Positions 28,141 through 35,417 of a stretch of 38,522 bases of DNA are shown here, piece after piece; position 1 is the first letter of the stretch, and each line of letters starts with the position of its first letter. Under the pieces are notes generated by a model, which was not told where the DNA came from, searched no databases, and was given only the letters and a program-made list of their open reading frames with translations. Source of the DNA: a bacterium (GTDB lineage: Bacteria; Vulcanimicrobiota; Vulcanimicrobiia; Vulcanimicrobiales; Vulcanimicrobiaceae). The position numbers and the translations under genes were made by a program. Where the stretch lies: the NCBI GenBank assembly GCA_021806945.1, contig JAKAPQ010000006.1, forward strand, positions 1 to 38,522, in the 5' to 3' direction.

Positions 28141-29348
28141 CGGAGTACCCGTGCGTGTACTTCCAGCGCGAGGCCGTGTAACGTAATGAAGCCCTCGGAC
28201 GCGTGATGATCGAACTCGTCGCCGGCCCCGTAGGTTGCGAGGGCCTCCGCATAGAGCGCGAACGGCGAGCGCACGCCCGTGGCCGTCGCGGTACCCTGGT
28301 GCAGGCGCAATCGCACCTCACCGGTCATGCGCGAAGCGAGAGAGGCGTTAAACGCGTCGAACGCGCCGCGCAGCGGCGACATCCATAACCCGTCGTAAAC
28401 CAATTCGGCGTACTTCTGATCGCAGCCGGCCTTGAAACGCAGTTCGTCGCGCGTAAGCACCAGCCGCTCGAGCGCGCGGTGCGCCGTAATGAGCGAGACC
28501 GAACCCGGGCACTCGTAGACCTCCCGCGACTTGACCCCGATGACCCGATCTTCCATCAGATCGATCCGCCCCACTCCGTGCTTGCCCGCGAGCGCATTTA
28601 GATGCGCGACGAGCGCGTCGCTCGCTAGAGCCCCTACCTGCGGCACGCCGTCGACGAATGCGATCGCGATGTCGTCGGGCTCGGCCGGCCGCGCGCCCGG
28701 CGAAGCGGTCCACGCGTACGCATCCTCCGGCGGCGCGCTCCACGGATCTTCCAATATGCCCGCCTCGATCGAGCGGCCCCAGAGGTTCGCGTCGACGGAG
28801 TACGGCTTGGCCTGCGTGTGCGCGATCGGAACGCCGTGCTCGTTGGCAAACGCAATCGCGTCGGGGCGCGAAAGCGGCTGCTCGCGCAGCGGCGCGCGGC
28901 AGCGCAGCGACGGGTCGAGCGCGCGCACCGTCAAGTCGATGCGTACTTGGTCGTTACCTTTTCCCGTGCAGCCGTGCGCGACCGTTCGCGCGCCGTACTT
29001 ATGCGCCACGTCGACCAACAGTTCGCCGATGAGCGGCCGCGAGAGCGCGGCCGAGAGCGGATAGACGCCTTCGTAGAGCGCGTTGGCACGCAAAGCGCGC
29101 AGCGCGAAGTCCCCGATGAAGCGCGACTTCGCGTCGACGAGCAGTGCCTCGACGGCGCCCAGCGCAAGGGCCTTGCGCCGAACCGCTTCCAGCGCTGCGG
29201 GCGCGCCGCCGCCCGACGTCGCGCCGTCACTCTCTCCCAAATCCGCGGTGAGCGCGACGACGTCGTAACCGTCCAAAACGAACCGCTTGAGCAGTACCGA
29301 CGTATCCAGACCGCCGGAGTAGGCGAGGACGATCTTTTCGTGGTTCAT
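28092..29348 (-). CDS. argG: Argininosuccinate synthase
   Basis: KIVLAYSGGLDTSVLLKRF; VAHGCTGKGNDQVR; SVDANLWGRSIEAG. C-terminal VLRPSPVLRQAQGDRVTG derives from a dispersed repeat. Confidence 0.95.
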   Translation of the reverse strand: MNHEKIVLAYSGGLDTSVLLKRFVLDGYDVVALTADLGESDGATSGGGAPAALEAVRRKALALGAVEALLVDAKSRFIGDFALRALRANALYEGVYPLSAALSRPLIGELLVDVAHKYGARTVAHGCTGKGNDQVRIDLTVRALDPSLRCRAPLREQPLSRPDAIAFANEHGVPIAHTQAKPYSVDANLWGRSIEAGILEDPWSAPPEDAYAWTASPGARPAEPDDIAIAFVDGVPQVGALASDALVAHLNALAGKHGVGRIDLMEDRVIGVKSREVYECPGSVSLITAHRALERLVLTRDELRFKAGCDQKYAELVYDGLWMSPLRGAFDAFNASLASRMTGEVRLRLHQGTATATGVRSPFALYAEALATYGAGDEFDHHASEGFITLHGLALEVHARVLRPSPVLRQAQGDRVTG

Positions 29349-29812
29349 TGGTTCTCCCGTAAGTCGTTGAAGCGTTGCATGATGACCGGCATCTCGGCCG
29401 CGGAGCGCACGATTGCCAAGATCGTATCGTCGCCGCCGAGCGTTCCGACGATCTCCGGCCAGGCGGCTTCATCGATCGCGGCCGCGACCATCATGGCGTG
29501 GCCGGGCGGCGTGCGCAGCACGATGAGGTTGACGCTGCCCGCCACCGACGTCACGAGCTCCGCGACGGCGCGATGGAGCCGGCTCGCAAAAGTCATCGTG
29601 CTGCCGGGGACGACGTATTTGAACTGCGGCGCGCTGCCGCCGGCATCGCGCAACGGCACCTTTACCAGACCAAGTTCCTTGATGTCGCGCGAGATCGTAG
29701 CCTGCGCCGCATCGAACCCCTGCTGCTCGAGCAGGAGTGCGAGTTCTTCCTGCGATCGCACGGGCCGGGTCGCGACGAGCGTCAGGATAGCTCGCTGCCG
29801 CCGTTCTTTCAT
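29345..29812 (-). CDS. argR: Arginine repressor ArgR
   Basis: RQRAILTLVATRPVRSQEELALLLEQQGFDAAQATISRDIKELGLVKVP; C-term GHAMMVAAAIDEAAWPEIVGTLGGDDTILAIV. Confidence 0.95.
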   Translation of the reverse strand: MKERRQRAILTLVATRPVRSQEELALLLEQQGFDAAQATISRDIKELGLVKVPLRDAGGSAPQFKYVVPGSTMTFASRLHRAVAELVTSVAGSVNLIVLRTPPGHAMMVAAAIDEAAWPEIVGTLGGDDTILAIVRSAAEMPVIMQRFNDLRENQ

Positions 29813-30780
29813 ATGGGAATACCTCGTAGGTCGGTCAGGAGGGCGGCTAGCAGCGCCTTCTGTGCGTGCATTCGGTTTTCGGCCTGCGTGAAGACGACGC
29901 TACGCGTTCCCTCGATGACTTCGTCGGTGACTTCCTCGCCGCGGTGCGCCGGCAGGCAGTGCATGAAGATCGCATGCGGCGCGGCGTGCGCGAAAAGCGC
30001 CTTGTCGACGCGGTACGGCGCGAGTACGGCGCGGTTGCGCTCCGCAAGCGCCTCCTCGCCCATCGAGGTCCAGACGTCGGTGTATACGACGTCGGCCCCG
30101 CGGACCGCGCGCACCGGATTGGCAAAGGCGCGCGCACTCCCGCCATGCGGCTTGCCCAAGCGTTTGAGCCAAGCGAGGAAGGACTCACTCGGACGATGCG
30201 AGTTGGGTGCGCCAAAGTGGACCGTCGCACCGGCCAGCACGGCGGCTTCAGCCAACGATATGGCAACGTTATTACGCGCATCGCCGACGTAGGCAACGCA
30301 CAGGCCGGCTAGCGTTCCGAAAGACTCCTCGATCGTCAGCATGTCCGCAATCGCCTGGCATGGGTGCGCCGCCGCCGAAAGGCCGTTGATCACCGGAACC
30401 GTCGCCGCTTCCGCGAAACGCGCGAGCGGTTCGTGCGTGTGCGTGCGGATGACGATAGCGTGGGCGTAACGCGAGAGCACGCGCGCTGCGTCTTCCGGCG
30501 TCTCGCGTGAACCGATGGAAAACTCGTTCCCCTGCGCGAAAACGACGTGCCCGCCAAGTTGCGTCATCGCGACCTCGAAGGAGACCCGCGTCCGCAGGCT
30601 CGGCTTCTCGAAGAGCATCGCGAGCGTCTTGCCGCGTAGGAGCGCCAACTGCTCGTTCAAGCCCCGCCCCTTCAGATAAGCAGCCAAGCGGAGGATCGCC
30701 GAGAGTTCCTCTGCCGTCACGTCGGAGACGCGGAGGAGATTCCGTCCTTGCAGCCGGGGAGCTGGCGCCACTGCGTACAT
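29809..30780 (-). CDS. argF: Ornithine carbamoyltransferase
   Basis: LFEKPSLRTRVSFEVAMTQLGG; NGLSAAAHPCQAIADMLTI; YVGDARNNVAISL; MHCLPAHRGEEVT. Confidence 0.95.
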   Translation of the reverse strand: MYAVAPAPRLQGRNLLRVSDVTAEELSAILRLAAYLKGRGLNEQLALLRGKTLAMLFEKPSLRTRVSFEVAMTQLGGHVVFAQGNEFSIGSRETPEDAARVLSRYAHAIVIRTHTHEPLARFAEAATVPVINGLSAAAHPCQAIADMLTIEESFGTLAGLCVAYVGDARNNVAISLAEAAVLAGATVHFGAPNSHRPSESFLAWLKRLGKPHGGSARAFANPVRAVRGADVVYTDVWTSMGEEALAERNRAVLAPYRVDKALFAHAAPHAIFMHCLPAHRGEEVTDEVIEGTRSVVFTQAENRMHAQKALLAALLTDLRGIPI

Positions 30781-30782
30781 AT

Positions 30783-30810
30783 GCTGTATATTTATGCATA
30801 TCGCGCATAA
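30783..30810. promoter_or_regulatory. ArgR-box-like AT-rich sites in argF/argB divergent promoter
   Basis: CTGTATATTTATGCATATCGCGCATAA; opposite strand TATGCATAAATATACAG approximates TNTGAATWWWWATTCANA; TTATGC-N7-GCATAA inverted repeat. Confidence 0.6.
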
Positions 30811-30827
30811 TCTTGCAAGGGGTACGC

Positions 30828-31610
30828 GTGCTTCTGGTCATAAAATACGGCGGGAACGCCATGGGCGCCGCGGGGGACGAAGCGCTCCTCGAGGAGCTGG
30901 CCCTGCTGGTAGGGGCCGGCCACGAGCCGGTGGTCGTCCACGGCGGAGGGCCCGAGATCGATCGCGCGCTCGCCGAACGCAAGGTGCCGACCACCCGCGT
31001 CGACGGCCTGCGCGTCACCGACGCCTCGACGCTCGTTATCACCGAAGCGGTCCTCTGCGGAACGCTCAACAAACGGCTGGTCCGTGCCTGCCTGCAGCAC
31101 GGTATACCGGCCGTCGGCATATCCGGACAAGACGGCGGCCTCGTGCGAGCGCGGCGCGCGCTCGCTCGCAGCGGCGACGATCTAGGCTTCGTCGGGGAGA
31201 TCGTCTCGGTCGAACCCGCGCTCCTGCGCGTGCTCTCGAACGGCGGCTTCGTGCCCGTCGTCGCGCCGCTCGCGGTCGCGCTCGACGCGGCGCACGCCTA
31301 TAACCTGAACGCCGATACCGCAGCCGGCGCCATCGCGGGCGCGTTACATGCGGATGCCTTCGTCGTCATCACCAACGTCGCGCGCGTCTTGCGCGACCCG
31401 AGCGAGCCCGGCAGCGGCATCGACACCCTCTCGCTCGATCAGGCACGTACCTTCGCCGAATCGGACGGCTGCCGGCAAAGCATGCGTCCGAAGATTCTCG
31501 CTGCCGTCGCCGCGGTCACCGCAGGCGCGCGCGCGAGTTACGTCTGCGCTGCCGGTCCCGGTGCGATCGCTCGCGCCCTCGCTGGAGATGCGACGGTCGT
31601 CGCAGCTTGA
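30828..31610 (+). CDS. argB: Acetylglutamate kinase (GTG start)
   Basis: LLVIKYGGNAMG; VVVHGGGPEID; KVPTTRVDGLRVTD; AYNLNADTAAGAIAGALHAD; MRPKILAAVAAV. Confidence 0.93.
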   Translation: MLLVIKYGGNAMGAAGDEALLEELALLVGAGHEPVVVHGGGPEIDRALAERKVPTTRVDGLRVTDASTLVITEAVLCGTLNKRLVRACLQHGIPAVGISGQDGGLVRARRALARSGDDLGFVGEIVSVEPALLRVLSNGGFVPVVAPLAVALDAAHAYNLNADTAAGAIAGALHADAFVVITNVARVLRDPSEPGSGIDTLSLDQARTFAESDGCRQSMRPKILAAVAAVTAGARASYVCAAGPGAIARALAGDATVVAA

Positions 31611-31636
31611 CGCGCGAGCGGAATCGATGCTATGGT
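31607..31636 (+). promoter_or_regulatory. Putative sigma70-type promoter for met leader
   Basis: TTGACG (31607-31612) - 18 bp - TATGGT (31631-31636); 7 nt before ATG 31644. It overlaps the last codons of argB. Confidence 0.45.
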
Positions 31637-31643
31637 GTCCGCA

Positions 31644-31721
31644 ATGTTTCGGTTGACTATGCGAATGCTTGGTTTTATGTGTTGCACGCAGAGGCGCGCG
31701 GCGCGGGCGGTTTTTGCATAG
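31644..31721 (+). CDS. Putative leader peptide (Met/Cys-rich) MFRLTMRMLGFMCCTQRRAARAVFA
   Basis: 25-aa ORF with 4 Met in 12 codons followed by Cys-Cys, ending 35 bp before a strong terminator and upstream of metY-metX. Confidence 0.5.
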   Translation: MFRLTMRMLGFMCCTQRRAARAVFA

Positions 31722-31756
31722 GCGAGACTCGGAACAAGATCATCGACTGTGACTAA

Positions 31757-31788
31757 AAAGCCCCTCGCCGCTTGCGGCGAGGGGCTTT
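31757..31788 (+). terminator. Intrinsic terminator / putative attenuator upstream of metY
   Basis: AAAAGCCCCTCGCCGC-TT-GCGGCGAGGGGCTTT: 12-bp GC-rich perfect stem extended by A/T pairs, short T-rich tail. Confidence 0.85.
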
Positions 31789-31809
31789 CGTTATTCCTTA
31801 TTCCTCGTT

Positions 31810-31841
31810 ATCTGGGACGACCCAAATCTGGGACGACCCAA
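31810..31841 (+). repeat. Perfect 2 x 16-bp tandem duplication (ATCTGGGACGACCCAA)
   Basis: atctgggacgacccaa at 31810-31825 and 31826-31841, between attenuator and metY start. Confidence 0.95.
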
Positions 31842-31908
31842 CCTCGCACGAAGCTCCGGCATCGCAGGCATCGCCCGCGGACTCATTGCCGGGATAAAGG
31901 AACGCACT

Positions 31909-33207
31909 ATGTCCCCGACACTCGAAGGACAGCAACCCCGACGATTCGACACCGTCGCAATTCATGGCGGCCACGGCGGCGACCCGACCACCAAAGCGCG
32001 CGCCGTCCCGATCTACCAAACGACGTCCTATACCTTCGACAACGCCGATCATGCCGCACGGCTCTTCGCACTCGAAGAGTTCGGCAATATCTACACCCGC
32101 ATCAACAACCCCACGACCGACGTCCTCGAACAGCGCCTCGCTCAGTTGGAGAACGGCGTCGCCGCGCTCGCCGTCGCGAGCGGTCAGGCCGCTAATCTGT
32201 ACGCTATTCTGAACCTAGCGCGTGCCGGCGATCGCATCGTTTCGTCCGCTTCGCTCTACGGCGGAACCTACAACGCCTTCGCCTACACCCTTCCGCGCTT
32301 CGGCATCGGCGTAGACCTCGTCGACTTCGACGACCTGGCACACGTTCGCGCCGCCGTCGCGCCGAACACCAAAGCGATCTTCGCGGAATCGATCGGCAAC
32401 CCGAAGATCGACGTGCTGGATCTCGAGGGCGTGGCCGCCATCGCGCGCGAGTTCGGCATTCCGCTCATCGTCGACAACACGCTCGCGACGCCGTACTTGC
32501 TGCGCCCCATCGACTACGGTGCGAACGTCGTCGTACACTCGGCGACCAAGTTCATCGGCGGGCACGGCACCGCCATCGGCGGCGTTATTGTCGATGGCGG
32601 AAACTTCGACTGGAGCGCGAGTCCGCGCTTCGCCGATTTCGTCGAGCCGGACCCTTCGTACCACGGCATCCGCTATCACGCGGCATACGCGCAAGCCGCG
32701 TATGCCGTGAAGGCGCGCGTGCAGCTGCTGCGCGATATCGGCGCGGCGCTATCTCCCTTCAACGCCTGGCTGCTCCTGCAAGGCCTCGAAACGCTAGGTT
32801 TGCGCGTCGAACGCCATTGCGCGAACGCCCAAACCGTGGCCGAATACCTCGCCGCGCATCCCAAAGTGGCCTCCGTAGCGTATCCCGGCCTTGCGGGTCG
32901 CGGCTCCAGCGCGCGCGCCCGGAAGTATCTTCCCAAAGGGCAAGGCGCGATTCTCACCTTCCGGATTCGCGGCGGCGAAGCCGCCGCTAAACGCTTCATC
33001 GATCGCTTGAAGCTCTTCTCGCTGCTGGCCAACGTCGGGGACGCGAAGTCGCTCGTCATCCATCCGGCGACGACGACCCACCAGCAACTGAGCGAGCAGG
33101 AGCGCCTACGCAGCGGCATCGACGAATCGACGGTCCGTCTCTCCGTGGGGATCGAAGATGCGCGCGACATCGTCGCCGATCTGGCGCAAGCATTGAGCGA
33201 TGACTGA
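31909..33207 (+). CDS. metY: O-acetylhomoserine sulfhydrylase / aminocarboxypropyltransferase
   Basis: [99 protein letters not shown]. Confidence 0.95.
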   Translation: MSPTLEGQQPRRFDTVAIHGGHGGDPTTKARAVPIYQTTSYTFDNADHAARLFALEEFGNIYTRINNPTTDVLEQRLAQLENGVAALAVASGQAANLYAILNLARAGDRIVSSASLYGGTYNAFAYTLPRFGIGVDLVDFDDLAHVRAAVAPNTKAIFAESIGNPKIDVLDLEGVAAIAREFGIPLIVDNTLATPYLLRPIDYGANVVVHSATKFIGGHGTAIGGVIVDGGNFDWSASPRFADFVEPDPSYHGIRYHAAYAQAAYAVKARVQLLRDIGAALSPFNAWLLLQGLETLGLRVERHCANAQTVAEYLAAHPKVASVAYPGLAGRGSSARARKYLPKGQGAILTFRIRGGEAAAKRFIDRLKLFSLLANVGDAKSLVIHPATTTHQQLSEQERLRSGIDESTVRLSVGIEDARDIVADLAQALSDD

Positions 33208-34201
33208 AACCACGATCGACGTCGGCCGCCTCGACTTGGTCCAAGGCGGCCGTCTAGGCGGCGTACGCCAGCACGTGGCCTGCTACGGCACTCTGAACGC
33301 CGACCGCAGCAACGCCGTATTGGTTCCTCACGCGTTGACGGGCAACAGCCGGGTCGCAGAGTGGTGGAAGGGATTGATCGGCGAGGATCGCCTGCTCGAT
33401 CCGCGCCAATGGTACGTCATCGGCATCAACGCGCTCGGGAGTTGCTACGGTTCGACGGGTCCCGCTACGGCGGCTCCCGACGGCTCACCGTACGGATCGC
33501 GCTTCCCGCAGGTCACCGTGCGCGATATCGTGCGGGCACAGACGCGCGCGCTCGAACGGCTTGGTGTCGAGCGCCTCGCGCTCGTCATCGGCGGATCGCT
33601 CGGGGGCATGCAGGCGCTGCAGTGGGCGGTAGACTTTCCCGAGCGCGTTCGAAACGCGATCGTCATCGGTTCGCACGATCACCACTCGGCGCTGGGCATC
33701 GCCCTCAACGCGGTCCAGCGCGACTGCATTCTGAACGATCCACTCCATGGCATCAGAACCGCGCGCAAAGTCGCCATACTCACCTACAAGAGCGACGCGC
33801 TCCTACGTCAGCGTCACGGGCGCAACACCGACCGAACCGGCCGCCATCGCTTCGACGTCGAGGGGTATTTGGAACACCAAGCCGATCTTTTCGAGCGACG
33901 CATGGACCCAGCCAGTTACGTCGCACTCACCCGCGCGATGGATTCGTTCGACGTTCGCCCCTGTCATGCCGAGCCCGCCGAAGAACGCGCGACGCAAAAT
34001 AGGCCGGCGTTGCGTTTCGTCGGGATATCTTCGGACTGGTTGTTTCACCCGAGCGACGTGCACGCGGCGGCCGGGCGCTTCGCCGCGTCGGGTTTCGACG
34101 CTCGTTATCTCGAGCTGCAGTCCGAGCACGGCCACGATGCCTTTCTCGCAGAGCCGCAAACGCTCGCGGCGCTGTTAGCAGACGAGATCGCGCGGCTATA
34201 G
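33200..34201 (+). CDS. metX: Homoserine O-acetyltransferase (alpha/beta hydrolase)
   Basis: VLVPHALTGNSRVAEWW; WYVIGINALGSCYGSTGP; FPQVTVRDIVRAQ; LVIGGSLGGMQALQWAVDFP; GISSDWLFHPSD. Confidence 0.92.
   Translation: MTETTIDVGRLDLVQGGRLGGVRQHVACYGTLNADRSNAVLVPHALTGNSRVAEWWKGLIGEDRLLDPRQWYVIGINALGSCYGSTGPATAAPDGSPYGSRFPQVTVRDIVRAQTRALERLGVERLALVIGGSLGGMQALQWAVDFPERVRNAIVIGSHDHHSALGIALNAVQRDCILNDPLHGIRTARKVAILTYKSDALLRQRHGRNTDRTGRHRFDVEGYLEHQADLFERRMDPASYVALTRAMDSFDVRPCHAEPAEERATQNRPALRFVGISSDWLFHPSDVHAAAGRFAASGFDARYLELQSEHGHDAFLAEPQTLAALLADEIARL
33962..33994 (+). repeat. Degenerate in-frame copy E of dispersed repeat inside metX
   Basis: tgtcatgccgagcccgccgaagaacgcgcgacg; 19/25 identity to copy B tgtcatcctgagcttgtcgaaggac; encodes CHAEPAEERAT. 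Confidence 0.45.
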
Positions 34202-34224
34202 CGAATTTCGCGCCGGGCTTGCCT

Positions 34225-35046
34225 TCATCTCTGCTCGCTACGCGCGCCTTCGAACGCCGCGCGCAGCGGCGCGGCGTCACCCGCCCGCAGCGCGTCGGCC
34301 GCCTCCAACAGCGCCCGCCCGAACGCGCGCGTCTCTTCTTCGACGTTCGCACTATTGTACCGGAGGATCTCGCCCCATATTGTATACGGAGAACGCCCCA
34401 GGCGCCGTAGTTCGCGCGCCGCCGGACCGCATGCGGCATCGGCGCTGCCCGGCGGAAGCGATGCGTTGACGCGCTGCGCGAAGAGCGTGGCGCAGATCTG
34501 CGGCAAGTGCGACGTAAGGGCTACATGCCGGTCGTGCTCCCGTGCATCGATCGCGACGGGCGTTGCGCCGAAGCCGGCGAGGAAAGTGGTTGCGCGCCCG
34601 TCCAGCTCGGCGTCGTGCGACGGAACGTAGAACCACGTTCGCTCTTTGAAGAGCGCCGCACGTGCGGCGGATGCTCCGCTGCGCTCGCCGCCCGCCATCG
34701 GATGCGTGCCGACGAAGCCGGGCAAGCCTTGAGACGCGGCCATCACCGGCGCCTTCACCGATGCGACGTCGAGAATTAGCCGCGCTCGAGCGGGTGGTGC
34801 CTCGCGCAGCGCCTCGAGTTCCGAGAGCGTCGCTTGCAGGTACGGCGCGAGCACGACGACGTCGCTATGCGCGTAGAGCTCGGCGCGCGTCACGCCTGCG
34901 TCGATCGTTTCACACGCGGACGCCTGCACCAGCGCAGCCTCCGACACGTCGTAGCCCAGCACGTGCCAGCCGTTCGCCCGCGCGCACAGCCCGATCGACG
35001 CCCCGATCAGACCGGTACCGACCACTCCGAGAACCGGCGCGGTCAT
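34225..35046 (-). CDS. tyrA: Prephenate dehydrogenase
   Basis: LGVVGTGLIGASIGLCARANGWHVLGYD; FVGTHPMAGGERSGASAARAALFKERTWFYVP; ALTSHLPQICATLFA. Confidence 0.9.
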   Translation of the reverse strand: MTAPVLGVVGTGLIGASIGLCARANGWHVLGYDVSEAALVQASACETIDAGVTRAELYAHSDVVVLAPYLQATLSELEALREAPPARARLILDVASVKAPVMAASQGLPGFVGTHPMAGGERSGASAARAALFKERTWFYVPSHDAELDGRATTFLAGFGATPVAIDAREHDRHVALTSHLPQICATLFAQRVNASLPPGSADAACGPAARELRRLGRSPYTIWGEILRYNSANVEEETRAFGRALLEAADALRAGDAAPLRAAFEGARSEQR

Positions 35047-35417
35047 GACGGTGCCTGCGTGAGGTCCGGCCGCAGCCCGATGGCGCCGTCGAGATAGACG
35101 TGCCGCACCTCCCGCTGACCGCGTTCCGTATTCACGTGCATCAGCACGCGGATGCAGCGGGGCAACGCTCCGGCAACCTCGACCTCCGTGAAGTGCAGCA
35201 TCGGAACGTGCGCCCACCCGAGCTCCCGAGCGCCCAGTGCCGGAAACTGCGCGTGGAGGTCCGCCGTCACGCTGAAGAGGACCGACGCGATGTCATCGAG
35301 CTCGATATCGTTGCGCGCCACTATCTCGCGCAGAAGTCGCTTGGTCGCCACGACGATCGCCTCCGCCTCGTCGCGCTCCACGGTAATCGCGCCACGGATT
35401 CCCCGAATGACCGTCAT
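35043..35417 (-). CDS. aroH: Chorismate mutase, AroH type
   Basis: IRGIRGAITVERDEAEAIVVATKRLLREIVARNDIELDDIASVLFSVTADLHAQFPALGARELGW...VPMLHFTEVEVAGALPRCIRVLMHVNT. Confidence 0.95.
   Translation of the reverse strand: MTVIRGIRGAITVERDEAEAIVVATKRLLREIVARNDIELDDIASVLFSVTADLHAQFPALGARELGWAHVPMLHFTEVEVAGALPRCIRVLMHVNTERGQREVRHVYLDGAIGLRPDLTQAPS

Noticed and set aside
26667-28181. 504-aa plus-strand ORF
   Set aside because: Fully antisense to argH, Arg-rich GC-codon artefact; tail LSLSKDGRRAE is the dispersed repeat.
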